Source: Candidatus Neomicrothrix sp. UBA2131 | GTDB lineage: Bacteria > Actinomycetota > Acidimicrobiia > Acidimicrobiales > MedAcidi-G1 | DNA: 31,868 nucleotides | Direction of reading: 5' to 3' | NCBI GenBank assembly: GCA_002329075.1 | Contig: DCXR01000002.1 | Coordinates: 1,600 to 33,467, forward strand | In this document: positions 8,094 to 15,882 of the stretch, one piece after another | Layout: each line of letters starts with the position of its first letter | Numbering within the stretch: the stretch's first letter is position 1 | Translations under genes and position numbers: made by a program | The notes under the pieces: generated by a model | What the model was told of the DNA's origin: nothing | The model's database searches: none | What the model saw: only the letters and a program-made list of their open reading frames with translations

Positions 8094-9386
8094 GTGAGTG
8101 AGCCAGCGAGCAGCATCGGGTCCGTCGTCGCCCGTCAGGTCCTCGACTCCCGAGGCAACCCCACCCTCGAGGCCGAGGTGTGGCTGGAAAGCGGAACATC
8201 GGGTCGGGCCATCGTCCCCAGCGGTGCCTCGACTGGTCAGCATGAGGCCGTCGAACTGCGCGATGGCGGCGACCGGTGGGCCGGCAGGGGGGTCACCAGA
8301 GCGGTCGCCAACGTCAACACCGAACTGTCCGCAGCGGTGCTCGGCCTCGATGCACTCGAGCAGGGTGTCGTCGACCGGGCCATGCTCGACGCCGACGGAA
8401 CCGACAACAAGGGCCACCTGGGCGCAAACGCCATCCTCGGCGTCTCACTCGCCGTCGCCAGCGCCGCCGCCGAAGAACGCGGCGTACCCCTCTACCGGTC
8501 CATCGGCGGCGACGATGCCCACGTCCTTCCGGTCCCGATGCTCAACGTCATCAACGGCGGCGAACACGCCGACAACAACGTCGACATCCAGGAGTTCATG
8601 ATCATGCCGGTCGGGGCAGCCTCGTTCAGCGAGGGGCTCCGCTGGGGCGTCGAGTGCTACCACTCGCTCAAGAAGGTCCTCTCCGGTCGGGGACTGTCCA
8701 CCTCGGTCGGGGACGAGGGCGGGTTCGCACCGAACCTGGAATCCAACGAAGCGGCCATACAACTGCTCCTGGAGGCGATCGGGGCCGTCGGCCTCGCCCC
8801 AGGCGACGAAATGGCACTTGCGCTCGACGTCGCCTCCACCGAGTTCTTCCGCGACGGCGAGTACGTGCTGGCCGGCGAGGGGCGATCCCTGTCTCCAGCC
8901 GGGATGGTCGACTACCTGGTCGACCTGAGCACCCGCTACCCGATCGCCTCCATCGAGGACGGCATGGCCGAGGACGACTGGGTCGGTTGGACGGCGCTCA
9001 CCGAAGCCCTGGGCGACCGGGTCCAGCTGGTCGGCGACGACCTGTTCGTCACCAACACCGGGCGATTGGAACGCGGCATCAGGGATGGCATCGCCAACTC
9101 GATCCTGGTCAAGGTGAATCAGATCGGCACGCTCACCGAGACCCTCGAGGCGGTCGACATGGCACACGCCGCCGGCTACACGGCGGTCATGTCGCACCGG
9201 TCCGGCGAGACCGAGGACACCACCATCGCCGATCTGGCGGTGGCCACCAACTGCGGGCAGATCAAGACCGGCGCGCCGGCGCGCAGCGACCGTGTCGCCA
9301 AGTACAACCAGCTCCTCCGCATCGAACAGGACCTGGGCGAGGCGGCCCGGTACCGCGGCGGCGCGGCCCTGGCGGGGTGTGCATGA
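8094..9386 (+). CDS. eno: Enolase (phosphopyruvate hydratase)
   Basis: The enzyme interconverts 2-phosphoglycerate and phosphoenolpyruvate. The product has 430 residues from the GTG at 8094, the family length. Motifs include VLDSRGNPTLEAEV near the N-terminus, PSGASTG, NVINGGEHADNNVDIQEF, the metal site in SIEDGMAEDDW, GDDLFVTNT, the catalytic-lysine region LVKVNQIGTLTE and the signature SHRSGETEDTTIADLAVA. An open extension back to 8010 lacks enolase homology. A GTG at 8076 is an alternative start, and no Shine-Dalgarno sequence decides between them. The stop overlaps divIC by 4 nt (ATGA). PEP made here feeds the ppc and ppdK products also encoded in the window. Confidence 0.95.
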   Translation: MSEPASSIGSVVARQVLDSRGNPTLEAEVWLESGTSGRAIVPSGASTGQHEAVELRDGGDRWAGRGVTRAVANVNTELSAAVLGLDALEQGVVDRAMLDADGTDNKGHLGANAILGVSLAVASAAAEERGVPLYRSIGGDDAHVLPVPMLNVINGGEHADNNVDIQEFMIMPVGAASFSEGLRWGVECYHSLKKVLSGRGLSTSVGDEGGFAPNLESNEAAIQLLLEAIGAVGLAPGDEMALALDVASTEFFRDGEYVLAGEGRSLSPAGMVDYLVDLSTRYPIASIEDGMAEDDWVGWTALTEALGDRVQLVGDDLFVTNTGRLERGIRDGIANSILVKVNQIGTLTETLEAVDMAHAAGYTAVMSHRSGETEDTTIADLAVATNCGQIKTGAPARSDRVAKYNQLLRIEQDLGEAARYRGGAALAGCA

Positions 9387-9709
9387 GTCCCCGGATGTTG
9401 CGCAGGCTGGGTGTGCTCGGCCTTGCCGTGCTGGTCTTCGTGGCCGTTCTCGGCCTGGGCGTGGTCCCATTCCGCGACTGGCTCGACCAGCGCGAGACCC
9501 TGGGCGACCTGCGTGGGCAGGTCTCCGACATCGAGCACCAGAACCGTGCCTACGAACTCCGGGTCGACGCCCTCAACACCGACGAGGAGATCGAGCGCCG
9601 GGCCCGTGCCGAGTACAACCTCGTCCGATTCGACGAGGAGGCCTATGCGGTGCTGCCCCCGCCCGGCGATGTCATGGAGGCACCCGACATCTGGCCCTTC
9701 CGGGGCTGA
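9383..9709 (+). CDS. FtsB/DivIC-family septum formation initiator
   Basis: This small bitopic membrane protein belongs to the FtsB/DivIC family, which forms the FtsQLB/DivIB-FtsL-DivIC complex at the division septum. The 108-residue product has a short basic N-terminus, one membrane segment (~10-30, rich in Val/Leu), a coiled-coil region (~38-70, DLRGQVSDIEHQNRAYELRV), and the family signature IERRARAEYNLVRFDEEAY near 73-91, followed by a Pro-rich end. It is translationally coupled to eno. The eno-divIC pair is standard in Actinobacteria, but the DUF501 gene that normally follows is displaced by 11.6 kb here. Confidence 0.9.
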   Translation: MSPRMLRRLGVLGLAVLVFVAVLGLGVVPFRDWLDQRETLGDLRGQVSDIEHQNRAYELRVDALNTDEEIERRARAEYNLVRFDEEAYAVLPPPGDVMEAPDIWPFRG

Positions 9710-9786
9710 GCCGCGTACCGCCTGATCGCCTGGGCGGCCGCCCGTCTGGTCGTCGGCAGAGGTCCAGCGGGTAGGAATCCCTGTGT

Positions 9787-10764
9787 ATGAGCGGGAGTGA
9801 CAAGTTGACATCCACCGGTGCCAACATCGTGATCGAGGCGTCCGGCCTCGTTCGCAAGTTCGGCGAGATCGTCGCAGTGGACGGCATCGACCTGTCCGTC
9901 GCCCGCGGCGAGGTCTTCGGCTTCCTCGGGCCGAACGGCGCCGGAAAGTCGACCACAGTCCGGATGCTCACCACCCTGCTCCGACCTACCGGCGGTTCCG
10001 CACGGATCGACGGACTCGATGTGGTGGAGTTCGCTCCGGCCGTGCGACGGATAATCGGCGTGGCACTCCAGGACGCCTCCATCGATCCGCTCATGACGGG
10101 GAACGAGTTGATGCGCCTCCAGGCGGTGCTCCACGGCATTCCCCGGTCGGAGGCGAAGCGTCGCTGCCCGGAACTGCTGGCACGGGTCGGGTTGACGGGT
10201 GCGGCGGATCGGCGGGTGGCGACCTACTCCGGCGGCATGCGTCGGCGCCTCGACCTGGCGATCTCCCTGGTGCACGAGCCCAGCATCCTGTTTCTCGACG
10301 AGCCGTCTGCCGGGCTCGACCCCACCAGCCGGCTTGCACTCTGGGAGGAGGTCCGGCGGCTCAACCGGGAGTTGGGCACCACGGTGTTCCTCACGACCCA
10401 GTACCTCGAGGAGGCGGACGAACTGGCCGCCCGGATTGCCATCATCGACCACGGGTGCCTGGTCCGGGAGGGTTCGCCGGAGGACCTCAAGGCCACCGTC
10501 GGCTCGCCGACGCTGCGCGTGGACATCGATCCCGTCTTCTTCGAGGCGACACGACAGGTGCTCACCGGCTTCGGGCCCCAGCGTCCGGCCATGGAGGGAC
10601 GGGTCGCCGTAGGCCTCGAGGGGGGAGCGGCCCGCGTGACCGAGGTGGTACGGGCCCTCGACGACGCCGGAATCTCGGTCTCGCACCTGGAACTCGACGC
10701 CCCGAGCCTCGACGACGTGTTCGCCGAAGCGACCGGCCGGCGGCTCGAGGGGGCCGAGGAGTGA
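9787..10764 (+). CDS. ABC-2 type exporter, ATP-binding protein (DrrA-like)
   Basis: This is the cytosolic ATPase of an ABC exporter of the daunorubicin-resistance (DrrA) type. The 325-residue product has Walker A GPNGAGKST (~50), a Q-loop in GVALQDASIDP, the signature YSGGMRRRLDLA (~143), Walker B SILFLDEPSAGLDP (~163) and an H-loop position occupied by Gln in FLTTQYLEEAD, as is usual in DrrA proteins. The C-terminal ~80 residues form the family's extra domain. The ATG at 9787 follows a 77-bp gap. The stop overlaps the permease start by 4 nt (GTGA). The substrate cannot be told from sequence; drugs, lipids or polyketides are typical of the family. Confidence 0.92.
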   Translation: MSGSDKLTSTGANIVIEASGLVRKFGEIVAVDGIDLSVARGEVFGFLGPNGAGKSTTVRMLTTLLRPTGGSARIDGLDVVEFAPAVRRIIGVALQDASIDPLMTGNELMRLQAVLHGIPRSEAKRRCPELLARVGLTGAADRRVATYSGGMRRRLDLAISLVHEPSILFLDEPSAGLDPTSRLALWEEVRRLNRELGTTVFLTTQYLEEADELAARIAIIDHGCLVREGSPEDLKATVGSPTLRVDIDPVFFEATRQVLTGFGPQRPAMEGRVAVGLEGGAARVTEVVRALDDAGISVSHLELDAPSLDDVFAEATGRRLEGAEE

Positions 10765-11561
10765 GACTCGACTCGCCGACCGGCCTGCGGCTGGCCAGTG
10801 CCCAGACGCTGGCTCTGACCCGTCGCTCCGTGGTCTCGGAGTGGCGCCAGCTCGGCAACGTTCTGCCGGGCCTGGTGTTCCCGCTGCTGCTGGCCGCCGT
10901 CTACACACACCAGTTCGAACGGGTCATCCTCCTTCCCGGCTTCCCGGCAGTGGACTCCTTCCTCGACTTCGTCCTGCCGGCCAGCCTGCTCCAGTCCGTG
11001 TCGTTCGGCGCTACGGAGGCCGGAACGGAGTTGGCCCGTGACATCGAGAACGGCTTCTTCGACCGACTCCGGGCCTCACCGTGTGCACGCCTGCCCCTGC
11101 TCATGGGCCGACTCGGTGGAGCGATGGCGGTTGCCGCCGCCAAGGGGGTGCTCATCGTCATGGTCTTCCTGATGTTCGGCGCCGAGATCGCCGGTGGCCC
11201 GGCGGCCACCGTCGTCGTGGTGGCCGCAGCGGTCCTCATCGTGCTGGCCATCGGGGGACTGGGCCAGGTGCTGGCCATCCTCACCGGCAACCAGGAGGCG
11301 GTCAACGCCACGTTCCCCCTTGTGTTCACATCCATTTTCATGAGCTCGGCGTTCTTCCCCACGACTCTGATGAGCGGATGGTTCCGGCAGGTCGCCGAGG
11401 CCAACCCGGTGACCTGGATCATCGATCCCGTCCGGCGCCTGATCCTCGAGGGCTGGTCCTGGTCGGACGTCGGACAGGCGCTCGGGGTCCCGCTCGTACT
11501 CTCGGTCATCACGGTGACGATGGCGGTCGTCGCCCTGGACCGAAGGCTGGGCGCAACATGA
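10761..11561 (+). CDS. ABC-2 type exporter permease 1
   Basis: This is an integral membrane permease of the DrrB/ABC-2 family, 266 residues from the GTG at 10761 that overlaps the ATPase stop. About six hydrophobic segments are visible: LPGLVFPLLLAAVYT, FVLPASLLQSVSF, the Ala/Val-rich stretches near residues 115-165, TFPLVFTSIFMSS, and VPLVLSVITVTMAVVAL at the C-terminus. It carries ARDIENGFFDRLRASP, the cytoplasmic loop typical of DrrB-like permeases. The frame is open upstream of 10761, but that part reads across the ATPase gene and is not real. It overlaps permease 2 by 4 nt, so all three genes form one operon. Confidence 0.88.
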   Translation: MRLDSPTGLRLASAQTLALTRRSVVSEWRQLGNVLPGLVFPLLLAAVYTHQFERVILLPGFPAVDSFLDFVLPASLLQSVSFGATEAGTELARDIENGFFDRLRASPCARLPLLMGRLGGAMAVAAAKGVLIVMVFLMFGAEIAGGPAATVVVVAAAVLIVLAIGGLGQVLAILTGNQEAVNATFPLVFTSIFMSSAFFPTTLMSGWFRQVAEANPVTWIIDPVRRLILEGWSWSDVGQALGVPLVLSVITVTMAVVALDRRLGAT

Positions 11562-12358
11562 GCGCCACGATGACCGCCCGCACGTTGGGACTCGGGCACG
11601 CCGGGAGCGTGGTTTCGGCGATCTGCGGCCGTGGGATGCGTCGGATCGGGGCGCGACCGACGTTGATCATGCCGGTGCTCCTGATGCCGCTGATCTTCGT
11701 CATCAGCTTCACGGGTGCGTTCGGGTCGCTCACCCGGGTCGAGGGCTACGGGACCGACAACGTGTTCAATTGGATGGCCGTCTACGCGGCGCTCCAGGGG
11801 GCGGTGTTCGCCGGAGTGGGCGGCGCCTCGGCGACGGCGGATGACCTCGAGAACGGTTTCTTCGACCGGTTGCTGCTGACGCCCGGTAGTCGGGTGCCGA
11901 TCCTGGTCGGCACGGTGGCCTACAGCGCACTGCGATCGATGATCCCGACGACCGGCGTGTTGTTCGTCTCGGCGCTGGGTGGCCTCAGCCTGGCCGGCGG
12001 TCCGCTCGCCTTGCTGACCGTCTACGTGGCCACGTGTGGAATGGCGGCCGTGTTCTGCCTCGTCGGCCTGACCGTCGTCTACCGATTCCGCACGATGCGT
12101 TCGATGATCCTCGTCCAGGTCTTCGGTTTCAGCTCGATGTTCCTTTCGACCGGGCAGGTGCCGATCCACTTCTTGAACGGCTGGCTCCATGCCGTGGCCC
12201 GGGTGAACCCGATAACCAACGTGCTCAGGTTCGCCCGACAGGGCTTCCTCGGCGACATCACCTGGTCGTTGACATGGCCGGGCCTCGTCGCTCTCGGCGG
12301 CATGGGCCTCGTGTCGGGCGCTCTCTCACTCCGCCAACTCAAGAGGCTCGCTGCGTAG
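11558..12358 (+). CDS. ABC-2 type exporter permease 2
   Basis: This is a second ABC-2 family permease, also exactly 266 residues, starting at an ATG that overlaps the stop of permease 1. Membrane segments include LIMPVLLMPLIFVISF (~37-52), WMAVYAALQGAVFAG, the GGLSLAGGPLALLTVYVA region and LVALGGMGLVSGALSL. It shares the ENGFFDRL loop motif with permease 1 (ADDLENGFFDRLLLTP), so the two are paralogues that probably form a heterodimeric channel with the DrrA-like ATPase. It is the last gene of the exporter operon; coxS starts 69 bp later behind its own apparent promoter and Shine-Dalgarno site. Confidence 0.88.
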   Translation: MSATMTARTLGLGHAGSVVSAICGRGMRRIGARPTLIMPVLLMPLIFVISFTGAFGSLTRVEGYGTDNVFNWMAVYAALQGAVFAGVGGASATADDLENGFFDRLLLTPGSRVPILVGTVAYSALRSMIPTTGVLFVSALGGLSLAGGPLALLTVYVATCGMAAVFCLVGLTVVYRFRTMRSMILVQVFGFSSMFLSTGQVPIHFLNGWLHAVARVNPITNVLRFARQGFLGDITWSLTWPGLVALGGMGLVSGALSLRQLKRLAA

Positions 12359-12376
12359 GAGCCGGCACCCCGGCAG

Positions 12377-12382
12377 TAAAGT
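12377..12382 (+). promoter_or_regulatory. Possible -10 element of coxS (TAAAGT)
   Basis: TAAAGT in the permease-coxS gap fits TANNNT and would start a transcript with a leader of about 40 nt carrying the coxS Shine-Dalgarno site. It suggests that the cox genes are transcribed independently of the exporter. Confidence 0.35.
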
Positions 12383-12414
12383 TCGAGGACCACTCGACGC
12401 AACGAGCGCGTCGC

Positions 12415-12421
12415 AGGGAGG
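12415..12421 (+). promoter_or_regulatory. Ribosome binding site of coxS (AGGGAGG)
   Basis: AGGGAGG lies 6 nt before the GTG at 12428. This spacing favours that codon over the GTG at 12434. Confidence 0.65.
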
Positions 12422-12427
12422 CTGCAG

Positions 12428-12898
12428 GTGCAGGTGTCGATGACCATCAATGGGGACCAGGTGTCCCTCGACGTGGAGCCACGCACGCTCCTCGTCCACT
12501 ACCTGCGCGACCATGCCGGCCTGACGGGCACCAACATCGGTTGCGACACATCGTCGTGTGGCGCCTGCACGGTGCACCTCGACGGCGAGGCCGTGAAGTC
12601 GTGCACGGTGCTGGCCGTCCAGGCCGACGACCGGGAGGTCACCACCATCGAGGGGCTCGCCGACGGCGACGTGCTCCACCCGATGCAGCAGGCCTTCCAC
12701 GAGTGCCATGCGCTGCAATGCGGCTACTGCACGCCGGGGATGGTCATGGCGGCGGTGTCGCTGCTCGACGAGGTGCCGAACCCGACCGAGGACGACGTGC
12801 GCGAGGGCCTCGAGGGCAACCTCTGCCGCTGCACCGGCTACCACAACATCGTGCGGGCGGTCCTGCAGGCCGCAGGTGGTGAGGAGACCCGCCGGTGA
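12428..12898 (+). CDS. coxS: Carbon monoxide dehydrogenase-type small subunit, 2Fe-2S protein
   Basis: This is the iron-sulfur subunit of a molybdenum hydroxylase of the CO dehydrogenase/xanthine dehydrogenase family; it passes electrons from the Mo site to the FAD subunit. The 156-residue product shows both clusters. The plant-ferredoxin-type cluster uses Cys39, Cys44, Cys47 and Cys59 (GCDTSSCGACTVHLDG). The helical cluster uses Cys98, Cys101, Cys133 and Cys135 (QCGYCTPGM, NLCRCTGYHNI). Its stop overlaps coxM by 4 nt. Sequence alone does not separate CO dehydrogenase from related hydroxylases; the coxD/E/G context favours the Cox group. No large subunit is encoded nearby. Confidence 0.92.
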   Translation: MQVSMTINGDQVSLDVEPRTLLVHYLRDHAGLTGTNIGCDTSSCGACTVHLDGEAVKSCTVLAVQADDREVTTIEGLADGDVLHPMQQAFHECHALQCGYCTPGMVMAAVSLLDEVPNPTEDDVREGLEGNLCRCTGYHNIVRAVLQAAGGEETRR

Positions 12899-13719
12899 TC
12901 CCCGCTGCGTTCGACTACGTCCGGGCCGAATCGGCCGGACATGCCCTCGAGTTGCTGGCCGAGCATGGCGATGGGGCCAAGTTGCTGGCCGGCGGCCATT
13001 CGCTGATCCCGCTCATGAAGTTCCGACTCGCCGCACCGGCCGTGGTGGTCGACATCGGGCGCATCACCGACCTCTCCTATGTGCGCGACGAGGGCACCCA
13101 CCTCGCCATCGGCGCCCTCACCCGGCACTGCGACATCGAGACCAGCGACATGGTCGGTTCGCAGGCCGGCCTCCTGGCAGCGGCCACCTCGAAGGTGGGT
13201 GACCCGCAGGTCCGCCACCGGGGCACGATCGGCGGGGCGATCGCCCACGGCGACCCGGCCTCGGACATCCCGGCTGCGCTGCTGGCCCTCCGGGCGACGA
13301 TGGTCGTCGACGGGCCCGACGGGCAGCGCGAGGTGTCGTCCGACGACTTCTTCACGGGCTTTCTCGAAACCGCAATCGGCGAGCAGGAGCTCCTCACCGA
13401 GATCCGGGTCCCGAAGGTCCCCGACGCCGGCTGGTCCTTCCAGAAGTTCAACCGCCGGGCGCAGGACTGGGCGATAGTCGGTGCAGCGGTCCTCGTCGAC
13501 AACGGCTCGTGCGGCGTGGGTCTCGTCAACATGGACTCCCGCCCGGTTCGGGCCGCCGGCGTGGAGTCGGCCATCGCCGGGGGAGCTGGTGCCGCAGATG
13601 CCGCTGCTTCGGCCGCCGACGGCCTCGAACCGCCTGCCGACCTCAATGCCGGCGTGGAGTACCGACAGCACCTGGCACGGGTCCTGACCCGCCGGGGCCT
13701 CGAGGAGGCCGGGGCCTGA
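12895..13719 (+). CDS. coxM: Carbon monoxide dehydrogenase-type medium subunit, FAD-binding
   Basis: This is the FAD-binding subunit that takes electrons from CoxS and hands them to the acceptor. The 274-residue product has the FAD-binding motif AGGHSLIPLMKFRLA (~36-50), the second flavin motif RHRGTIGGAIAHGDPASD (~104-121), and the C-terminal CO dehydrogenase flavoprotein domain (~170-270, DWAIVGAAVLVDNG, YRQHLARVLTRRGLEEA). The GTG start overlaps the coxS stop by 4 nt. Normally coxL follows or precedes; here the next gene is coxD after 35 bp. The S-M order also differs from the M-S-L order of the studied Afipia cluster. Confidence 0.92.
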   Translation: MIPAAFDYVRAESAGHALELLAEHGDGAKLLAGGHSLIPLMKFRLAAPAVVVDIGRITDLSYVRDEGTHLAIGALTRHCDIETSDMVGSQAGLLAAATSKVGDPQVRHRGTIGGAIAHGDPASDIPAALLALRATMVVDGPDGQREVSSDDFFTGFLETAIGEQELLTEIRVPKVPDAGWSFQKFNRRAQDWAIVGAAVLVDNGSCGVGLVNMDSRPVRAAGVESAIAGGAGAADAAASAADGLEPPADLNAGVEYRQHLARVLTRRGLEEAGA

Positions 13720-13742
13720 TCGGGATGCCACGGGCCGTCCCG

Positions 13743-13748
13743 TAGCCT
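13743..13748 (+). promoter_or_regulatory. -10 element of coxD (TAGCCT), leaderless arrangement
   Basis: TAGCCT ends 6 nt before the coxD ATG, so transcription would begin at or next to the start codon. No Shine-Dalgarno sequence is present. The same hexamer with the same CCG flank precedes xdhC at 18868. Confidence 0.5.
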
Positions 13749-13754
13749 GAGCAC

Positions 13755-14696
13755 ATGGCAGGGAACGTTTCACCCGTTTCGCCGCATGATGTCGCGTCGG
13801 TCGACGACGTCATCGCTGCGTTGGCCGACCAGAGCTACCTGGCAGACGAGGGCCTCGCCACGGCGGTCTTCCTGGCACTGCGGCTGCGCCGGCCGATCCT
13901 GCTCGAGGGCGAGGCCGGCGTCGGCAAGACGGAGGCCGCCAAGGCGCTGGCCGCCTGGTCGGGCGGTGGGCTCATCCGCCTCCAGTGCTACGAGGGCATC
14001 GACGTGGCGCAGGCGGTCTACGAGTGGGACTACTCCCGGCAGCTGTTGCACCTGCGGGCCGCCGAGGCAGCTGGTGCCACCGAGGGTGTCGCCGTGTCCG
14101 ACCTCGAGGACGAACTCTACGACGAGCGGTTCCTTGTGCGCCGGCCGCTCCTTCGGGCCTTGTCCGCCTCCGGTGACGATGCGTCCACGCCGCCGGTTCT
14201 GCTGATCGACGAGGTCGACCGGGCCGATGACGAGTTCGAGGCCTTCCTCCTCGAGATCCTCTCCGAGTACGCCGTGACGATCCCTGAGATCGGCGAGTTC
14301 CGGGCCGAGGTTCCCCCGCTGGTGGTCATCACCTCGAACCGCACCCGCGACGTCCACGATGCCCTGAAGCGGCGCTGCCTGTACCACTGGCTCGCCCACC
14401 CGTCGGTCGAGCGCGAGGTCGAGATCCTCCGTGTGCGTGCACCGCACGTGTCCCTGGCGTTGGCCCGTGACGTGGCGCTGGTGGCGGCCGAGTTGCGCGA
14501 GATGGGCCTCTACAAGCCGCCGGGCGTTGCCGAGACCCTCGACTGGGCCGAGGCCCTGGTCCTGATCGGCACCGACGACCTCGACCCCGATGCCATCGAG
14601 TTCACCGTCGGCACGCTGCTCAAGTACAGAGAGGACCAGGAACGGGCGCGGGCCCGCGGCTTCGGCGACATTCTGTCAGCCGTCCTGGGGGCCTGA
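13755..14696 (+). CDS. coxD: MoxR-family AAA+ ATPase, CoxD-type maturation factor
   Basis: In Afipia (Oligotropha), CoxD is an AAA+ chaperone needed to build the copper-sulfur-molybdenum site of CO dehydrogenase. The 313-residue product has Walker A GEAGVGKT at 52-59, Walker B VLLIDEVDRADDEFEAFLLE near 150-168, sensor 1 VVITSNRTRD and arginine-finger-like ALKRRCLYHW, all typical of MoxR proteins. It lies 35 bp after coxM and just before coxE, the same D-E pairing as in known cox clusters. MoxR ATPases also occur elsewhere, but the neighbours make CoxD the best call. Confidence 0.88.
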   Translation: MAGNVSPVSPHDVASVDDVIAALADQSYLADEGLATAVFLALRLRRPILLEGEAGVGKTEAAKALAAWSGGGLIRLQCYEGIDVAQAVYEWDYSRQLLHLRAAEAAGATEGVAVSDLEDELYDERFLVRRPLLRALSASGDDASTPPVLLIDEVDRADDEFEAFLLEILSEYAVTIPEIGEFRAEVPPLVVITSNRTRDVHDALKRRCLYHWLAHPSVEREVEILRVRAPHVSLALARDVALVAAELREMGLYKPPGVAETLDWAEALVLIGTDDLDPDAIEFTVGTLLKYREDQERARARGFGDILSAVLGA

Positions 14697-14706
14697 CCGG
14701 CCCGTC

Positions 14707-15828
14707 GTGGCACCGACCGCCGAACGCACCCTGGACCGGCACCTCGTCCGCTTCGCCGACGCCCTACGCGCGGCGGGGCTCGCTGTGCCCCTGATCTCGA
14801 CGCTCGAGTTCGGGCGTGCCGTGGCCGAGGTCGGAGCGGAACGCCGGGACGGCGTCTACTGGGCGGGCCGGGCCACACTTGTCCACCGGCCCGAGGACAT
14901 TCCGCTCTACGACGAGGTCTTCGAGCAGCAGTGGCTGGGTGCCCTCGATCGGGGCCGTCCGGCCACGTTGCCGTCGCCGGTCACGCTCCTGTTCGACGAG
15001 CCTGGCGGCGAGCCGGAAGAAGAGGTCGAGCCCGAGTCCCCGGACGGCGATGTGCTGAGCGTGCGCTTCTCTCGTGTCGAGGTTCTGTCGACCAGAGACT
15101 TCGCCGAGTGCTCCGACGACGAGTTGGCCGAGTTGCATGGGTTGATGGTCCGCCTGCGCTTTGCCGGCGAGAGCCGTCGATGCCGCCGCATGGGCCCGAG
15201 TGCACGGTCTGGCCGGCTTGACCTCCGCCGTACCGTGCGTGCCGCCCTGCGCACCGGGGGCGAGACATTGAGCCGCAGGTACCTCGAGCCGGGGGAGCGG
15301 CCCCGCCGGCTTGTCCTGTTGCTCGATGTCTCCGGCTCGATGGAGGCCTATGCCCGTGCCCTGATCCGCTTCGTGCACGCTGTCATCGTGGGGCGCCGTG
15401 ACGTCGAGGCCTTCGCACTCGGTACCCGCCTCACCCGCCTCACCCGTGAACTTTCCACCCGTGACCCTGATGCCGCCCTGGCCCGTGCGGCCGAAGCGGT
15501 CACCGACTGGTCCGGTGGCACCCGCCTTGGCGACGGCCTGCGCCTGTTCAACGACGGCTGGGGCGTACGCGGCATGGCCCGTGGGGCCGTTGTCGTCGTG
15601 CTATCCGACGGCTGGGACCGGGGTGATCCGGCGGTCATGTCCGAGCAGATGCAGCGCCTGTCCCGGGTGGCCCACAAGGTCGTGTGGGTGAATCCGCTCA
15701 AGGCCGCCCCCGGCTACGCCCCCCTCGCCCAGGGCATGGCCGCTGCACTGCCCCACGTCGACGAGTTCCTCGAGGGCCACAACCTCGACAGCCTCGAAGT
15801 CCTGGCCAGGGCCATCACGGCCGAGTAG
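14707..15828 (+). CDS. coxE: VWA-domain protein, CoxE type
   Basis: CoxE proteins carry a von Willebrand A domain and work with the CoxD ATPase in maturing CO dehydrogenase. The 373-residue product has an N-terminal helical region (~1-130), an Arg-rich linker, and a VWA domain from ~200. Its MIDAS motif is visible: DVSGSM beginning at Asp207, a Thr in SGGTRLGDGL, and the Asp of VLSDGWDRGD. The chosen start is the GTG at 14707, 10 nt after the coxD stop; an in-frame extension runs back into coxD and is not plausible. The gene converges on ppc, with 54 bp between stops and no clear terminator. Confidence 0.88.
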   Translation: MAPTAERTLDRHLVRFADALRAAGLAVPLISTLEFGRAVAEVGAERRDGVYWAGRATLVHRPEDIPLYDEVFEQQWLGALDRGRPATLPSPVTLLFDEPGGEPEEEVEPESPDGDVLSVRFSRVEVLSTRDFAECSDDELAELHGLMVRLRFAGESRRCRRMGPSARSGRLDLRRTVRAALRTGGETLSRRYLEPGERPRRLVLLLDVSGSMEAYARALIRFVHAVIVGRRDVEAFALGTRLTRLTRELSTRDPDAALARAAEAVTDWSGGTRLGDGLRLFNDGWGVRGMARGAVVVVLSDGWDRGDPAVMSEQMQRLSRVAHKVVWVNPLKAAPGYAPLAQGMAAALPHVDEFLEGHNLDSLEVLARAITAE

Positions 15829-15882
15829 GCACTCGACCCGCTCCTTGTCCGGGAGTGGTCGGGACGGTCGGAGCCGCCGAAC

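Noticed and set aside
9710..9786. Insertion-sequence or attachment-site footprint at the left edge of the accessory block
   Set aside because: I saw no terminal inverted repeats, target duplication matching the 21296-21308 edge, or integrase remnant.
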